This document shows, piece by piece, positions 1 to 12,150 of a stretch of 64,000 bases of DNA. Within the stretch, counting starts at the first letter, position 1, and every line of letters begins with the position of its first letter. Origin of the DNA: Lucinisca nassula (taxonomy: Eukaryota > Mollusca > Bivalvia > Lucinida > Lucinidae); the NCBI GenBank assembly GCA_963580285.1, contig OY757021.1, positions 93,669,221-93,733,220 on the forward strand. The letters run 5' to 3'. The position numbers were made by a program, and so were the translations under genes. Under the pieces are notes generated by a model, which saw nothing but the letters and a program-made list of their open reading frames with translations, had not been told where the DNA came from and made no database searches.

Positions 1-472
1 GCACTATAATTTGAACAATCTTGGTAGGGGTCCACTAAATGAAGCTTCATACCAAAAATCAAAGACCTGGGCCTTGTGGTTTCAGAGAAGAAGATTTTTG
101 AAGATTTTCAAATATAAGCCCATGCAAAACCAAAGGGCCCCGGGGCGGGGGCATTTTTGGCCCCAGCACTTTAATTTGAACAATCTTGGTAGGGGTCCAC
201 TAGATGAAGCTTCATACCAAATATCAAAGACCTGGGCCTTGCGGTTTCAGAGAAGAAGATTTTTTAAGTTTTCAGTGAAAAAATCTATTTTTGGCTCCTG
301 CGACCTATATGTGCAACGGACCGGAACCATTTGAACAACTTTGAAAGGGGACCACCTAAGGATCATTCCTGTGAAGTTTGGTCAAAATCAGATCAGTGGT
401 TTAGGAGGATATGTTGTTTGAAGAAATTGTTTACGCACAGATGACGGACAAAAAGTGATCCTAATATAAAAC
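1..472 (+). repeat. Pearl-like element, 3' part (truncated by window edge)
   Basis: Two to three ~166-bp core monomers (motif GAACAATCTTGGTAGGGG, then ACTAGATGAAGCTTCATACC) followed by the ~265-bp 3' module that begins near TTTTTTAAGTTTTCAGTGAA and ends in GTGATCCTAATATAAAA. The 3' module lacks the terminal hairpin seen in other units. The open frames here are monomer sequence read through and are not genes. Confidence 0.85.
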
Positions 473-1901
473 ACAAGAGGGCCATGATGGCCCTGGATCG
501 CTCACCTGATCCATAGAGTAAAAAGTGGGCCCAGGGGAGGGCCATTATTGACCCCAAGGTTATAATATGCACCATGTTGAGGGAGGTCTAAAAAGGTGAA
601 GCGTCATACCAAATATCAACAAAGGCTATAATTGTCCACTAGATGAAGCTCCATACCAAATATCAAAGACATGGGCCTTGCAGTTTCAGAGAAGAAGATT
701 TTTAAAGATTTTCCTATATAAGTCTGCGTAAAACTAAAGGATCTCGGGCGGGAGCATTTTTGGACCTAGGGCTATAATTTGAACGATCTTGATAGAAGTC
801 CACCAGATGAAATTTCACACCAAATATCAAAGACCTAGGCCTTGTGGTTTCACAGAAGAAGATTTTTAAAGATTTTCCCTATGTAAGTCTATGTAAAACC
901 AAAAGGCCCAGAGGCGGAGGCATTTTTGGCCTCAGGGCTATAATGTGAACAATCTTGGTAGAGGTCCACTAGCTGAAGCTTCTTACCAAATATCAAAGAC
1001 CTAGGCCTTGTGGTTTCAGAGAAGAAGATTTTTCAAGATTTTCCCTATATAAGTCTATGTAAAACCAAAGGGCCCCGGGGCGGGGGCATTTTTGGCCCCA
1101 GCACTATAAGTTGAACAATCTTGGTAGGGGTACACTAGATGAAGCTTCATACCAAATACCAAAGACCTGGGCCTTGCAGTTTCAGAGAAGATTTTTAAAG
1201 ATTTTCCCCATATAAGCCCATGTAAAACCAAAGGGCCCCGGGGCGGGGGCATTTTTGGCCCCAGCACTATAATTTTAATATTCTTGGTAGGGGTCCACTA
1301 GATGAAGCTTCATATCAAATATAAAAGACCTGGGCCTTGCGGTTTCAGTGAAGAAGATTTTTACAGATTTTCCCTATATAAGCCCGTGTTAAACCAAAGG
1401 GCCCCAGGGCGGGGGCATTTTTGGCCCCAGTACTATAATTTGAACAATCTTGGTAGGGGTCCACTAGATGAAGCTTCTTACCAAAAATCAAAGACCTGGG
1501 CCTTGTGGTTTCAGAGAAGAAGATTTTTGAAGATTTTCCTATATAAGCCCATCTAAAACCAAAGGGCCCTGGGGCAGGGGCATTTTTGGCCCCAGCACTA
1601 TAATTTGAACAATCTTGGTAGGGGTCCATTAGATGAAGCTTCATACCAAATATCAAAGACCTGGGCCTTGCGGTTTCAGAGAAGATAATTTTTTAAGTTA
1701 TTGGTGAAAAAATCTATTTTTGGCTCCTGTGACCTATCTGTGCAACGAACCGGAACCATTTGAACAACTTTGAAAGGGGACCACCTAAGGATCATTCCAG
1801 TGAAGTTTGGTCAAAATCCGAGCAGTGGTTTAGGAGGGGATGTCGTTTGAAGAAATTGTTTACGCACGGATGACAGACAAAAAGTGATCCTAATATAAAA
1901 C
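473..1901 (+). repeat. Pearl-like element unit 1
   Basis: Starts with ACAAGAGGGCCATGATGGCC, whose GGGCCAT/ATGGCCC is a short palindrome. A ~165-bp 5' module (GATCGCTCACCTGATCCATA, CATAATGTTGAGGGAGGTCT) leads into about six core monomers, then the 3' module ending in ACGCACGGATGACAGACAAA and CTAATATAAAA. No terminal hairpin. Joined directly to the next unit with no spacer. Confidence 0.85.
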
Positions 1902-3353
1902 ACAAGAGGGCCATGATGGCCCTGGATCGCTCACCTGATCCATAGAGTAACAAGTGGGCCCAGGGGAGGGCCATCATTGACCCCAAGGTTATAATGTGCA
2001 TAATGTTGAGGGAGGTCTCAAAAGGTGAAGCTTCATACCAAATATCAACAAAGGCTATAATTGTCCACTAGATGAAGCTTCATACCAAATATCAAAGACA
2101 TGGGCCTTGCAGTTTCAGAGAAGAAGATTTTTAAAGATTTCCCTATATATGTAAAACCAAAGGGTCTCAGGGCGGGGGCCTTTTGGGCCCAAGGGCTATA
2201 ATTTGAACAATCTTGATAGAGGTCCACTAGATGAAATTTCACACCAAATATCAAAGACCTAAGCCTTGTGGTTTCACAGACGAAATTTTTTAAAGATTTT
2301 CCCTATATAAGTCTATGTAAAACCAAAGGGTCCCAGGGCGGGGGGATTTTTGGCCTCAGGGCTATAATTTGAACAATCTTGGTAGAGGTCCACTAGCTGA
2401 AGCTTCATACCAAATATCAAAGAACTAGGCCTTGTGGTTTCAGAGAAGAAGATTTTTCAAGATTTTCCCTATATAAGGCTATGTAAAACCAAAGGGCCCC
2501 GGAGGGGGGGATGCATTTTTGGCCCCAAGTCTATAATTTGAACAATCTTGGTAAAGGTCCACAAGATGAAGCTTCAAACCAAATATTTAAGACCTGGGCC
2601 TTGCGGTTTCAGAGAAGAAGATTTTTAAAGATTTCCCTACATATGCCTATGTAAAACCAAAGGGCCCTGTGGCGGGGGCATTTTTGGCCCCAGCACATAA
2701 CTTGAACAGTATTGGTAGGGGTCCACTAGATGAAGCTTCATATCAAATATCAAAGACCTGGGCCTTGCGGTTTCAGAGAAGAAGATTTTTACAGATTTTC
2801 CCTATATAAGCCCATGCAAAACCAAAGGGCCCCGGGGTGGAAGCATTTTTGGCCCCAGCACTTTAATTTGAACAAACTTGGTAGGGGTCCACTAGATGAA
2901 GCTTCATACCAAAAATCAAAGACCTGGGCCTTGTGGTTTCAGAGAAGAAGATTTTTGAAGATTTTCCTATATAAGCCCATGTAAAACCAAAGGGCTCCGG
3001 GGCGAGGGCATTCTTGGCCCGGGGCGAGGGCATTCTTGGCCCCGGCACTATAATTTGAACAATCTTGGTAGGGGTCCACTAGATGAAGCTTCTTTCCAAA
3101 TATCAAAGACCTGGGCCTTGCGGTTTCAGAGAAGAAGATTTTTTAAGTTTTTGGTGAAAAAATCTATTTTTTTTGCTCCTGTGACCTATATGTGCATCGG
3201 ACCGGAACCATTTGAACAACTTTGAAAGGGGAACACCTAAGGATCATTCCTGTGAAGTTTGGTCAAAATCTGATCAGTGGTTTAGGAGGAGTTCTCGTTT
3301 GAAGAAATTGTTTACGCACGGATGACAGACAAAAAGTGATCCTAATATAAAAC
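1902..3353 (+). repeat. Pearl-like element unit 2
   Basis: Same 5' module, about six core monomers, and same hairpin-less 3' module as the preceding unit. A short local duplication of the GGGGCGAGGGCATTCTTGGC segment lies near 2998-3040. Confidence 0.85.
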
Positions 3354-5600
3354 ACAAGAGGGTCACGATGGCCCTGGATCTCTCACCTGATCCATAGAGT
3401 AACAAGTGGGCCTCTGGGAGGGCCATTATTGACCCCAAGGTTATAATGTGCATAATGTTGAGGGAGGTCTAAAACGGTTAAGCTTCATACCAAATATCAA
3501 GGCTATAATTTGAAAAATCTTGGCAAAGGTCCACTAGATGAAGCTACACAAAAAATATCAAAGACCTTGGCCTTGCAGTTTCAGGGAAGAAGATTTTTTT
3601 TAAAGATTTTCCCTATACAAGCCTATGTAAAACCAAAGGGCCCCGGGGTGGGGGCATTTTTGGCCCCAGCACTACATAAGCCTATGAAAAACCAAATGGC
3701 CCCGGGGCAGGGGCATTTTTGGCCTCAGGGCTATTATTTAAACAATCTTGATAGAGGTCCACTAGATGAAGCTTCATACCAAATATCAAAGACCTGGGCC
3801 TTGCTGTTTCAGAGAAGAAGATTTTCAAAGATTATCTCTGTATAAGTCTATGTAAAACCAAAGGGCCCCGGGGCTGGGGCATTTGTGGCCCGAGGGCTAT
3901 AATTTGAACCATCTTGGTAGAGGTCCACTAGATGAAGCTCCATACCAAATATCAAAGATATGGGCCTTGCAGTTTCAGAGAAGAAGATTTTAAAGATTTC
4001 CATATATAAAGAAGAAGTAAAAAAAAGATCAGGAATCAATACAATTAACTTACTCCACCCATCAAAGACAGCAAAGGGAAAGAAACACAAATATGAAGCG
4101 ACCAGACCATAATGGAAATCTAAACAAAGGATGGCCATAAGGACAGCTAGTTACTCTCCCACAAAATGGCCAAATGGCCATCCAAAATAAAAAGACACAA
4201 GTGATACACACAGTGAGTGGTAACAAACAACAACATAAATAAACTGCCACAGAAGAACCGGCTTGGAACAGTCAGTGGAAAGAATTCCACTGGGGGGCTT
4301 AAATCGATTTTACGTGGCCACAATCCTCGCCCTTTCTTCCGTCGGGATTTAGACAAATAATTTGTTCAGTCCCCATGAAGGCCTCCTAACTCATCAGTGC
4401 AACATCTCCGTGAACACAAATAATCAAAGAACCACAGAGGTGAGACAACGGTGAGGACTAGACAGCAAAAAGACCACTGAAATGCTGGAGCAAAAAAAGA
4501 CCAACAGTTAGACTCCGATGGGTCCGACCATAAGTCTATGTCAAACCAAAGGGTCTCGGGGTGGGGGCACTTTTGGCCCCAGGGCTATAATTTGAACAAT
4601 CTTGATAGAGGTCCACAAGATGAAATTTCACACCAAATATCAAAGACCTAGGCCATGTGATTTCATAGAAGAAGATTTTTAAAGATTTTCCCTATATAAA
4701 TCTATGTAAAATCAAAGGGCCCTAGAGCGGAAGTATTTTTGGCCCAAGGGCTATAATTTGCACAATCTTGGTAGAGGTCCACAAGATGAAGCTTCACACC
4801 AAATATGAAAGGCCTGGGCCTTGCAGTTACAGAGAAGAAGATTTTTCAAGATTTTCCTAATATAAGCCTATGTAAAACCAAAGGGCCCCGGGGTGGGGGC
4901 ATTTTTGGCCCAAGCACTATAATTTGAACAACTTTGGTAGGGGTCCACTAGATGAAGCTTCATACCAAATATCAAAGACCTGGGCCTTGCGGTTTCAGAG
5001 AAGAAGATTTTTAAAGATTTTTCCCTATATAAGCCTCTGTAAAATCAAAGGGCCCCAGGGCAGGGCTATTTTTTGCCACAGAGGTGAGACAACGGTGCCC
5101 CAGGGCAGGGCTATTTTTTGCCCCAGCACTATAATTTGAACAATCTTGGTAGGGGTCCACTAGATGAAGCTTCTTACCAAATATCAAAGACCTGGGCCTT
5201 GAGGTTTCAGAGAAGAAGATTTTTAAAGATTTTCCCTATATAAGCCCATGTAAAACAAAACGGCCCTGGGGCGGGGTTTTTTTTTGCCCTAGCACTATAA
5301 TTTGAACAATCTTGGTAGGGGTCCACTAGATAAAGCTTCATGCCGAATATCAAAGACCTTGGCCTTGAGGTTTCAGAGAAGAAGATTTTTTAAGTTTTCG
5401 TTGAAAAAAAATCTATTTTTGGCTCCTGTGACCTAGATGTGCAATGGACTGGAACCATTTGAACAACTTTGAAAGGCGTCCACCTAAGGATCATTCCTGT
5501 GAAGTTTGGTCAAAATCCGATCAGTGGTTTAGGAGGAGATGTCGTTTGAAGAAATTGTTTACGCACGAATGACAGACAAAAAGTGATCCTAATATTAATC
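3354..5600 (+). repeat. Pearl-like element unit 3, interrupted
   Basis: The 5' palindrome is degraded (GGGTCACGATGGCCC). Core monomers are more diverged than in neighbouring units, and one is interrupted at 4003-4530 by an unrelated dispersed repeat. The 3' module ends in CTAATATTAATC with no hairpin. Confidence 0.8.
4003..4530 (-). mobile_element. Dispersed ~530-bp non-coding repeat, copy A
   Basis: Also found at 23190-23735, 23985-24565 and 54590-55158. This copy and the 54.6-kb copy share one orientation; the other two are reversed. Landmarks are GATCAGGAATCAATACAATT near the left, a GTGGAAAGAATTCCAC palindrome in the middle and GTTAGACTCCGATGGGTCCG at the right. It sits inside a pearl core monomer, between CATATATAAAG and CATAAGTCTATG. 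No open frame looks coding. The strand is set by the tRNA-headed copy at 24 kb and is tentative. Confidence 0.75.
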
Positions 5601-8431
5601 ACAAGAGGGCCATGATGGCCCTGGATTGCTCACCTGATCCATAGTGTAACAAGTGGGCCCCAGAGAGGGCCATTATTGGCCCCAAGGCTTTAATGTGCAT
5701 AATGTTGAGGGAGGTCTTAAAGGTGAAGCTTCATACCAAACATCAACAAAGGCTATAATTTGAACAATCTTGGCAAAGGTCCACTAGATGAAGCTACACA
5801 TCAAATATCAAAGACCTGGGCCTAGCCGTTTCGGAGAAGAAACTTTTTGAAAGATTTTGCCTATATAAGCCTATGTAAAACCAAAGGGCCCCAGGGCGGG
5901 GGCATTTTTGGCCCCAGCACTATAATTTGAACAATCTTGGTAGGGGTCCACTAGATGAAGCTTCATACCAAATATCAAAGTCTTGGGCCTAGTGGTTTCA
6001 GAGAAGAAGATTTTTAAAGATTTTCCCTATATAAGCCTATGTAAAACCAAAGGGCCCCTGGGCGGGGGCATTTTTGGCCCCAGCACTATAATTTGAACAA
6101 TCTTGGTAGGGGTCCACTAGATGAAGCTTCATACCAAATAGCAAAGACCTGGCCGTGGGGTTTCTGAGAAGAAGATTTTTAAAGATTTTCCCTATATAAG
6201 CCAATGTAAAACCAAAGGGCCCCGTGGCGGGGGCATTTTTTGTCCCAGCACTATAATTTGAACAATCTTGGTAGGGGTCCACTAGATCAAGCTTCATACC
6301 AAATATCAAAGTCCTGGGCCTTGTGGTTTCAGAGCAGAAGATTTTTAAAGATTTTCCCTATATAAGCCTATGTAAAACCAAAGGGCCCCGGGGCGGGGGC
6401 ATTATTGGCCCCAGCACTATAATTTGAACAATCTTGGTAGGGGTCCACTAGATGAAGCTTCATACCAAATATCAAAGCCTGGGCCTTGTGGTTTCAGAGA
6501 TGAAGATTTTTAAAGATTTTCCCTATATAAGCCTATAGATGTAAAACCAAAGGGCCCCAGGGCGGGGGCATTTTTGGCCCCAGCACTATAATTTGAACAA
6601 TCTTGGTAGGGATCCACTAGATGAAGCTTCATACCAAATATCAAAGATCTGAGCCTTGTGGTTTCAGAGAAGAAGATTTTTATAGATTTTCCCTATATAA
6701 GCCAATGTTAAACCAAAGGGCCCCGTGGTGGGGGCATTTTTTGTCCCAGCACTAAAATTTGAACAATCTTGGTAGGGGTCCACTAGATGAAGCTTCATAC
6801 CAAATATCAAAGACCTGGGCCTTGTGGTTTCAGAGAAGAAAATTTTTAAAGATTTTCCCTATATATGCCTATGTAAAACCAAAGGGCCCCGGGACGGGGG
6901 CATTTTTGGCCCCAGCACTATAATTTGAACAATCTTGGTAGGGGTCCACTAGATGAAGCTTCATACCAAATATCAAAGACCTGGGCCTTGTGGTTTCAGA
7001 GAAGAAGATTTTTAAAGATTTTCCCTATATAAGCCTATGTAAAACCAAAGGGCCCCGGGGCGGGAGCATTTTTGTCCCAGCACTAAAATTTGAACAATCT
7101 TGGTAGGGGTCCACTAGATGAAGCTTCATACCAAATATCAAAGACCTGGGCCTTGTGGTTTCAGAGAAGAAAATTTTTAAAGATTTTCCCTATATATGCC
7201 TATGTAAAACCAAAGGGCCCTGGGGCGGGGGCATTTTTGGCCCCAGCACTATAATTTGAACAATCTTGGTAGGGGTCCACTAGATGAAGCTTCATACCAA
7301 ATATCAAAGACCTGGGCCTAGTGGTTTCAGAGAAGAAGATTTTTAAAGATTTTCCCTATATAAGCCTATGTAAAACCAAAGGGCCCCGGGGCGGGAGCAT
7401 TTTTGTCCCAGCACTATAATTTGAACAATCTTGGTAGGGGTCCACTAGATGAAGCTTCATACCAAATATCAAAGTCCTGGGCCTTGTGGTTCCGGAGAAG
7501 AAGATTTTTAAAGATTTTCCCTATATAAGCCTATGTAAAACCAAAGGGCCCCGGGGCGGGGGCATTTTTGGCCCCAGCACTATAATTTGAACAATCCTGG
7601 TAGGGGTCCACTAGATGAAGCTTCATACCAAATATCAAAGACCTAGGCCTTGTGGTTTCAGAGAAGAAGATTTTTAAAGATTTTCCCTATATAAGCCTAT
7701 GTAAAACCAAAGGGCCCCAGGGCGGGGGCATTTTTGGCCCCAGCACTATAATTTGAACAATCTTGGTAGGGGTCCACTAGATGAAGCTTCATACCAAATA
7801 TCAAAGACCTGGGCCTTGTGGTTTCAGAGAAGAAGATTTTTAAAGATTTTCCCTATATAAGCCTATGTAAAACCAAAGGGCCCCAGGGCGGGGGCATTTT
7901 TGGCCCCAGCACTATAATTTGAACAATCTTGGTAGGGGTCCACTAGATGAAGCTTCATACCAAATATCAAAGTCTTGGGCCTTGTGGTTTCAGAGAAGAA
8001 GATTTTTAAAGATTTTCCCTATATAAGCCTATGTAAAACCAAAGGGCCCCAGGGCGGGGGCATTTTTGGCCCCAGCACTATAATTTGAACAATCTTGGTA
8101 GGGGTCCACTAGATGAAGCTTCATACCAAATATCAAAGACCTGGGCCTTGTGGTTTCAGAGAAGAAGATTTTTTAAGTTTTTGGTGAAAAAAATCTATTT
8201 TTGGCTCCTATGACCTAGATGTGCAACGGACCGGAACCATTTGAACAACTTTGAAAGGGGACCACCTAAGGATCATTCCTGTGAAGTTTGGTCAAAATCC
8301 GATCAGTGGTTTAGGAGGAGATGTCGTTTAAAGAAATTGTTTACGCACGCACGCACGCACGGACGCACGGACGGACGACGGACAAAAAGTGATCCCAAAA
8401 GCTCACCTCGTCACTACGTGACGGTGAGCTA
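5601..8431 (+). repeat. Pearl-like element unit 4, long homogeneous core
   Basis: About 14 core monomers of exactly or nearly 166 bp (for example starts at 7755, 7921 and 8087), very similar to one another. The 3' module ends in an ACGC/ACGG microsatellite (8344-8385) and a 31-bp hairpin at 8400-8430 with arms AGCTCACC and GGTGAGCT and an inner CGTCAC-TAC-GTGACG stem. Confidence 0.9.
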
Positions 8432-10012
8432 ACAAGAGGGCCATGATGGCCCTGGATGGCTCACCTGATCCATAGAGTAACAAGTGGGCCCTGGGGAGGG
8501 CCATTATTGGCCCCAAGGTTATTATGTGCATAATGTTGAGGGAGGTCTAAGAAGGTGAAGCTTCATACCAAATATCAACAAAGGCTATAATTGTCCACTA
8601 GATGAAGCTCAATACCAAATATCAAAGACATGGGCCGTGCAGTTTCAGGGAAGAAGATTTTTAAAGAATTTCCTACACAAGTCTATGTAAAACCCAAGGG
8701 TCTCTGGGCGGGGGCATTTTTGGCCCAGGGCTATAATTTGAACAATCTTGATAGAGGTCCACTAGATGAAATTTCACACCAAATATCAAAGACCTAGGCC
8801 TTGTGGTTTCACAGAAGAATTTTTAACGATTTTCCCTATATAAGTCTATGTAAAACCAAAGGGACCGGAGGCGGGGGCATTTTTGGCCTCAGGGCTCTAA
8901 TTTGAACAATCTTGGTAGAGGTCCACTAGCTGAAGCTTCATACCAAATATCAAAGACCTAGGCCTTGTGGTTTCAGAGAAGAAGATTTTTCAAGAATTTC
9001 CCTATAAAAGTCTATGTAAAACCAAAGGGCCCAGAGCGGGGGCATTTTTGGCCCCAGGGCTATAATTTGAACAATCTTGGTAGAGGTCCACAAGATGAAG
9101 CTTCACACCAAATATCAATGACTTGGGCCTTGTGGTTTCAGAGAAGAAGATTTTTAAAGATTTTCCCTACATAAGCCTATGTAAAACCAAAGGGCCCCGG
9201 GGCGGGGGCATTTTTGGCCCCAGCATTATAATTTGAACAATCTTGGTAGGGGTCCACTAGATGAAGCTTCATACAAAATAGCAAAGACCTGGGCCTTGCA
9301 GTTTCAGAGAAGAAGATTTTTAAAGATTTTCCCTATATAAGCCCATGTAATTCCAAAGGGCCCCGGGGCGGGAGTATTTTTGGCCCCAGCACTATAATTT
9401 GAACAATCTTGGTAGGGGTCCACTAGATGAAGCTTCATATCAAATATCAAAGACCTGGGCCTTGCAGTTTCAGAGAAGAAGATTTTTAAAGATTTTCCCT
9501 ATATAAGCCCATGTAAAACCAAAGGGCCCCAGGGCGGGGGCATTTTTGGCCCCAGCACTATAATTTGAACAATCTTGGTAGGGGTCCACTAGATGGAGCT
9601 ACATACCAAATATCAAAGACCTGGGCCATGCGGTTTCAGAGAAGAAGATTTTTTAAGTTTTCAGTGAAAAAAATCGATTTTTGGCTCCTGTGACCTATAT
9701 GTGCAACGGACCGGAACCATTTGAACAACTTTGAAAGGGGACCACCTAAGGATCATTCCTGTGAAGTTTGGTCAAAATCCGCTCAGTGGTTTAGGAGGAG
9801 ATGAGGAGTTTTTGGTGAAAAAATCTATTTTTGGCTCCTGTGACCTATATGTGCAACGGACCGGAACCATTTGAACAACTCTGAAAGGGGACCACCTAAG
9901 GATCATTCCTGTGAAGTTTGGTCAAAATCCGATCAGTGGTTTAGGAGGAGATGTCGTTTGAAGAAATTGTTTACGCACGAATGACAGACAAAAAGTGATC
10001 CTAATATAAAAC
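8432..10012 (+). repeat. Pearl-like element unit 5, duplicated 3' module
   Basis: 5' module, about six core monomers, then a 3' module whose first ~150 bp occurs twice in tandem (about 9656-9800 and 9816-9960), joined at GATGAGGAG. Ends with the hairpin-less CTAATATAAAA variant. Confidence 0.85.
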
Positions 10013-10045
10013 ACAAGAGGGCCATGATGGCCCTATATCGCTCAC
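10013..10045 (+). repeat. Broken start of a further pearl-like unit; array edge
   Basis: ACAAGAGGGCCATGATGGCC followed by CTATATCGCTCACCTG, then the sequence becomes non-repetitive. The array ends about 33 bp into a unit, just after the first 5' landmark. Confidence 0.8.
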
Positions 10046-11174
10046 CTGTGTACCAGAAAATCATTAGTGATGTTTAAAAAAAAAAGAACTGAGCAGAAAG
10101 GCCAGACATGTTTGTTTACCTGATTGATATCAATGTCTTCATAGATCCAGGATGGTCAATACACTTGTACATCAGTTGAACCAGTTGAAATCTTCAGGAT
10201 GAAATCTTGAAGGGCAAGATGTAGAGTATACACAAGACTTCTTGAGTCCATGCAGTTTGTCTTTTTCATGATGTAGTCATAATTTGACAAAGAATCAATA
10301 TCTGAAGCTTTGATTTCCTTTCAACGCAGTGGTTAACAACAGTATTGCATGGTATGACAAAATTTACATAAGAAACACTGATGATCTGAAATAGCTGCTT
10401 CCATGTCGAAAAAGAGAGGCCAAAGTCTGCTTAGTTTTATCCAGACTGTATCTTTGACTTTTACTCAGTCACACTGATGTATAAGGCTCATATTATAGAT
10501 TAAGTTACCTTTCTATCATAAACATCTTGGTTGTTACATCTATCTTAAACCCACAAAGAATTAATTCTGTTACAGTGGGCATAATTATAATAAGGCATAA
10601 ACTAAGACACACAAACATGTGTGGAATCTATGTCCTGATATGTGCCAAAAAGGTATCTTTAGGTGCACAAAATAAAGAACAGCTAAAAATAACGTGAGTC
10701 AGTTCTATGCATAGAAAGCAGATGCATCACCTTATTCTCTTGATCACCAATAAATAAATTCCAGATCTTGCAAGTATGTAGAAAATTGTTACTTAAATCT
10801 TTTTGAAGAAAATCTGTTTTCAGCCTTTTCAAGTAACAACAGATTTACATGTAAAATTATTGTCAATGTTGCAAATAAGAAAATAATAAAATATTGACAT
10901 AATTCAAAACCTTTCTCTAAGAACAACAGATTTACATGTCAAAACAGTGATGCAAATAAGAATACAATACAGTATGTTATTTGGCAGATTTCAGAATATT
11001 GTGAATAAAAGGCCCCAGGCCAAGTGTCCCCCCATCTCTGAAATGTCAGTATGTGGTGAATATGTCTACAACATATATGTCATAAGCCATGTTTTGGGAA
11101 TTTAAAACCCTTTCAACAGACTATTTCTTTTAAATTTTCCTAAAGTTCTAAGGAATAAATTTACAGGGAAAAAA
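10046..11174. other. Non-repetitive AT-rich spacer, nothing recognised
   Basis: No coding frame of note. A short direct repeat (ACAACAGATTTACATGT followed within ~50 bp by GCAAATAAGAA) occurs near 10829-10880 and again near 10923-10965. Confidence 0.5.
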
Positions 11175-11705
11175 AGTGTTCTCCAAAACTGTAAAACAAA
11201 GGACCAAACCCTAGGAAAATTCAGTAATCAATTGAGCATGACCGCAATAAAATATGATCATCTTCAGGTCATGAAAACAATAACTGGAAAGTTTCATGCA
11301 AATCTGGTGATAACTGTAGGAGGAATTATGGAGACAAGAACTTCTGCTGACAACATGGTTTAGACTAACAAAGGGCAATGATGGTTGTAAAAATCAATCA
11401 GGCACAACCTCCATAAAATCTGATCATTTTCAGGTCATAAGAACAATAACTGGAAAGTTTCATCAAAATCTCTTGAACACTGTGGGAGGAGTTGCAGAGA
11501 CAAAAACTTCTGTTGATAAAATGGCTAAAACTGACAAAGTGGCAATAACTCTGGTAAAAATCAGTCCAGCATGACCTTGTCATGGGAACAATAACTGGAA
11601 AGTTTCATCAAAATTCCTTGAAAATGTAGGAGTTGCAGATGGACCGACTGATGGATGGACAGATGAAACCGTTACTATAGTCCCCTTCGACTAACGTCGG
11701 AGGAA
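11175..11705 (+). repeat. Second pearl-like family, ~166-bp internal repeat
   Basis: Three tandem segments marked by TAACTGGAAAGTTTCAT at 11281, 11447 and 11592, that is, spacings of 166 and 145 bp. The last is followed by a GATGGACCGACTGATGGATG tetranucleotide-rich stretch and a terminus reading CTATAGTCCCCTTCGACTAA. The sequence differs from the main arrays but the plan is the same: tandem core, then tetranucleotide microsatellite, then short terminus. Confidence 0.7.
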
Positions 11706-11899
11706 AAATGGATAGAATGTACATTGTAAGTCAATTCTTCTCTTGACAAAGTGTCAGATGTTTAATATGAAGGTAGCAAATGTTTGTGGATAAGTAAATA
11801 ATAAATATTTTTTAAATTATTCTGCAATACATCTCAGCATTAAGATAACACACCCTTGCAACATAATGCATTTTTACCATCTTGATAATAGCTGAAAAT

Positions 11900-12100
11900 C
11901 CATGATATTTTCCTTATTTATACTGCGAACATAGGTTGCGGGTGCTAGTTAGAACCACCTCATTGAGGCAGTTCTAATCAGTACCCACAACCTATGTATT
12001 GGAGCAGAAATAAGAAAAATAATGTATACCCCTGCAAACCTCAGGTTTCTCTATATAAAGTGGGGTTTAAGGGGGTGTTCATTTCACGGGCTTGTTCATG
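11900..12100 (+). repeat. Dispersed palindrome-bearing repeat, copy 1
   Basis: Contains an imperfect palindrome TAGAACCACCTCATTGAGGC...GTTCTA, then GTACCCACAACCTATGT and CTCTATATAAAGTGGGGTTT. A diverged copy in the same orientation lies at 12905-13100, and a weaker relative at 52620-52780. No coding content. Confidence 0.65.
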
Positions 12101-12150
12101 TGATGTGAATCCAGTTGAAGAGTACAATTAATATTAACCCAACCATACAC

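Noticed and set aside
1..10045. Many 60-110-residue open frames such as LVDPYQDCSNYSAGAKNAPA-like proteins on the minus strand
   Set aside because: They are the 166-bp monomer read through; the same peptide recurs in each monomer and in several frames, and the frames end at monomer indels. No sign of selection on a protein.
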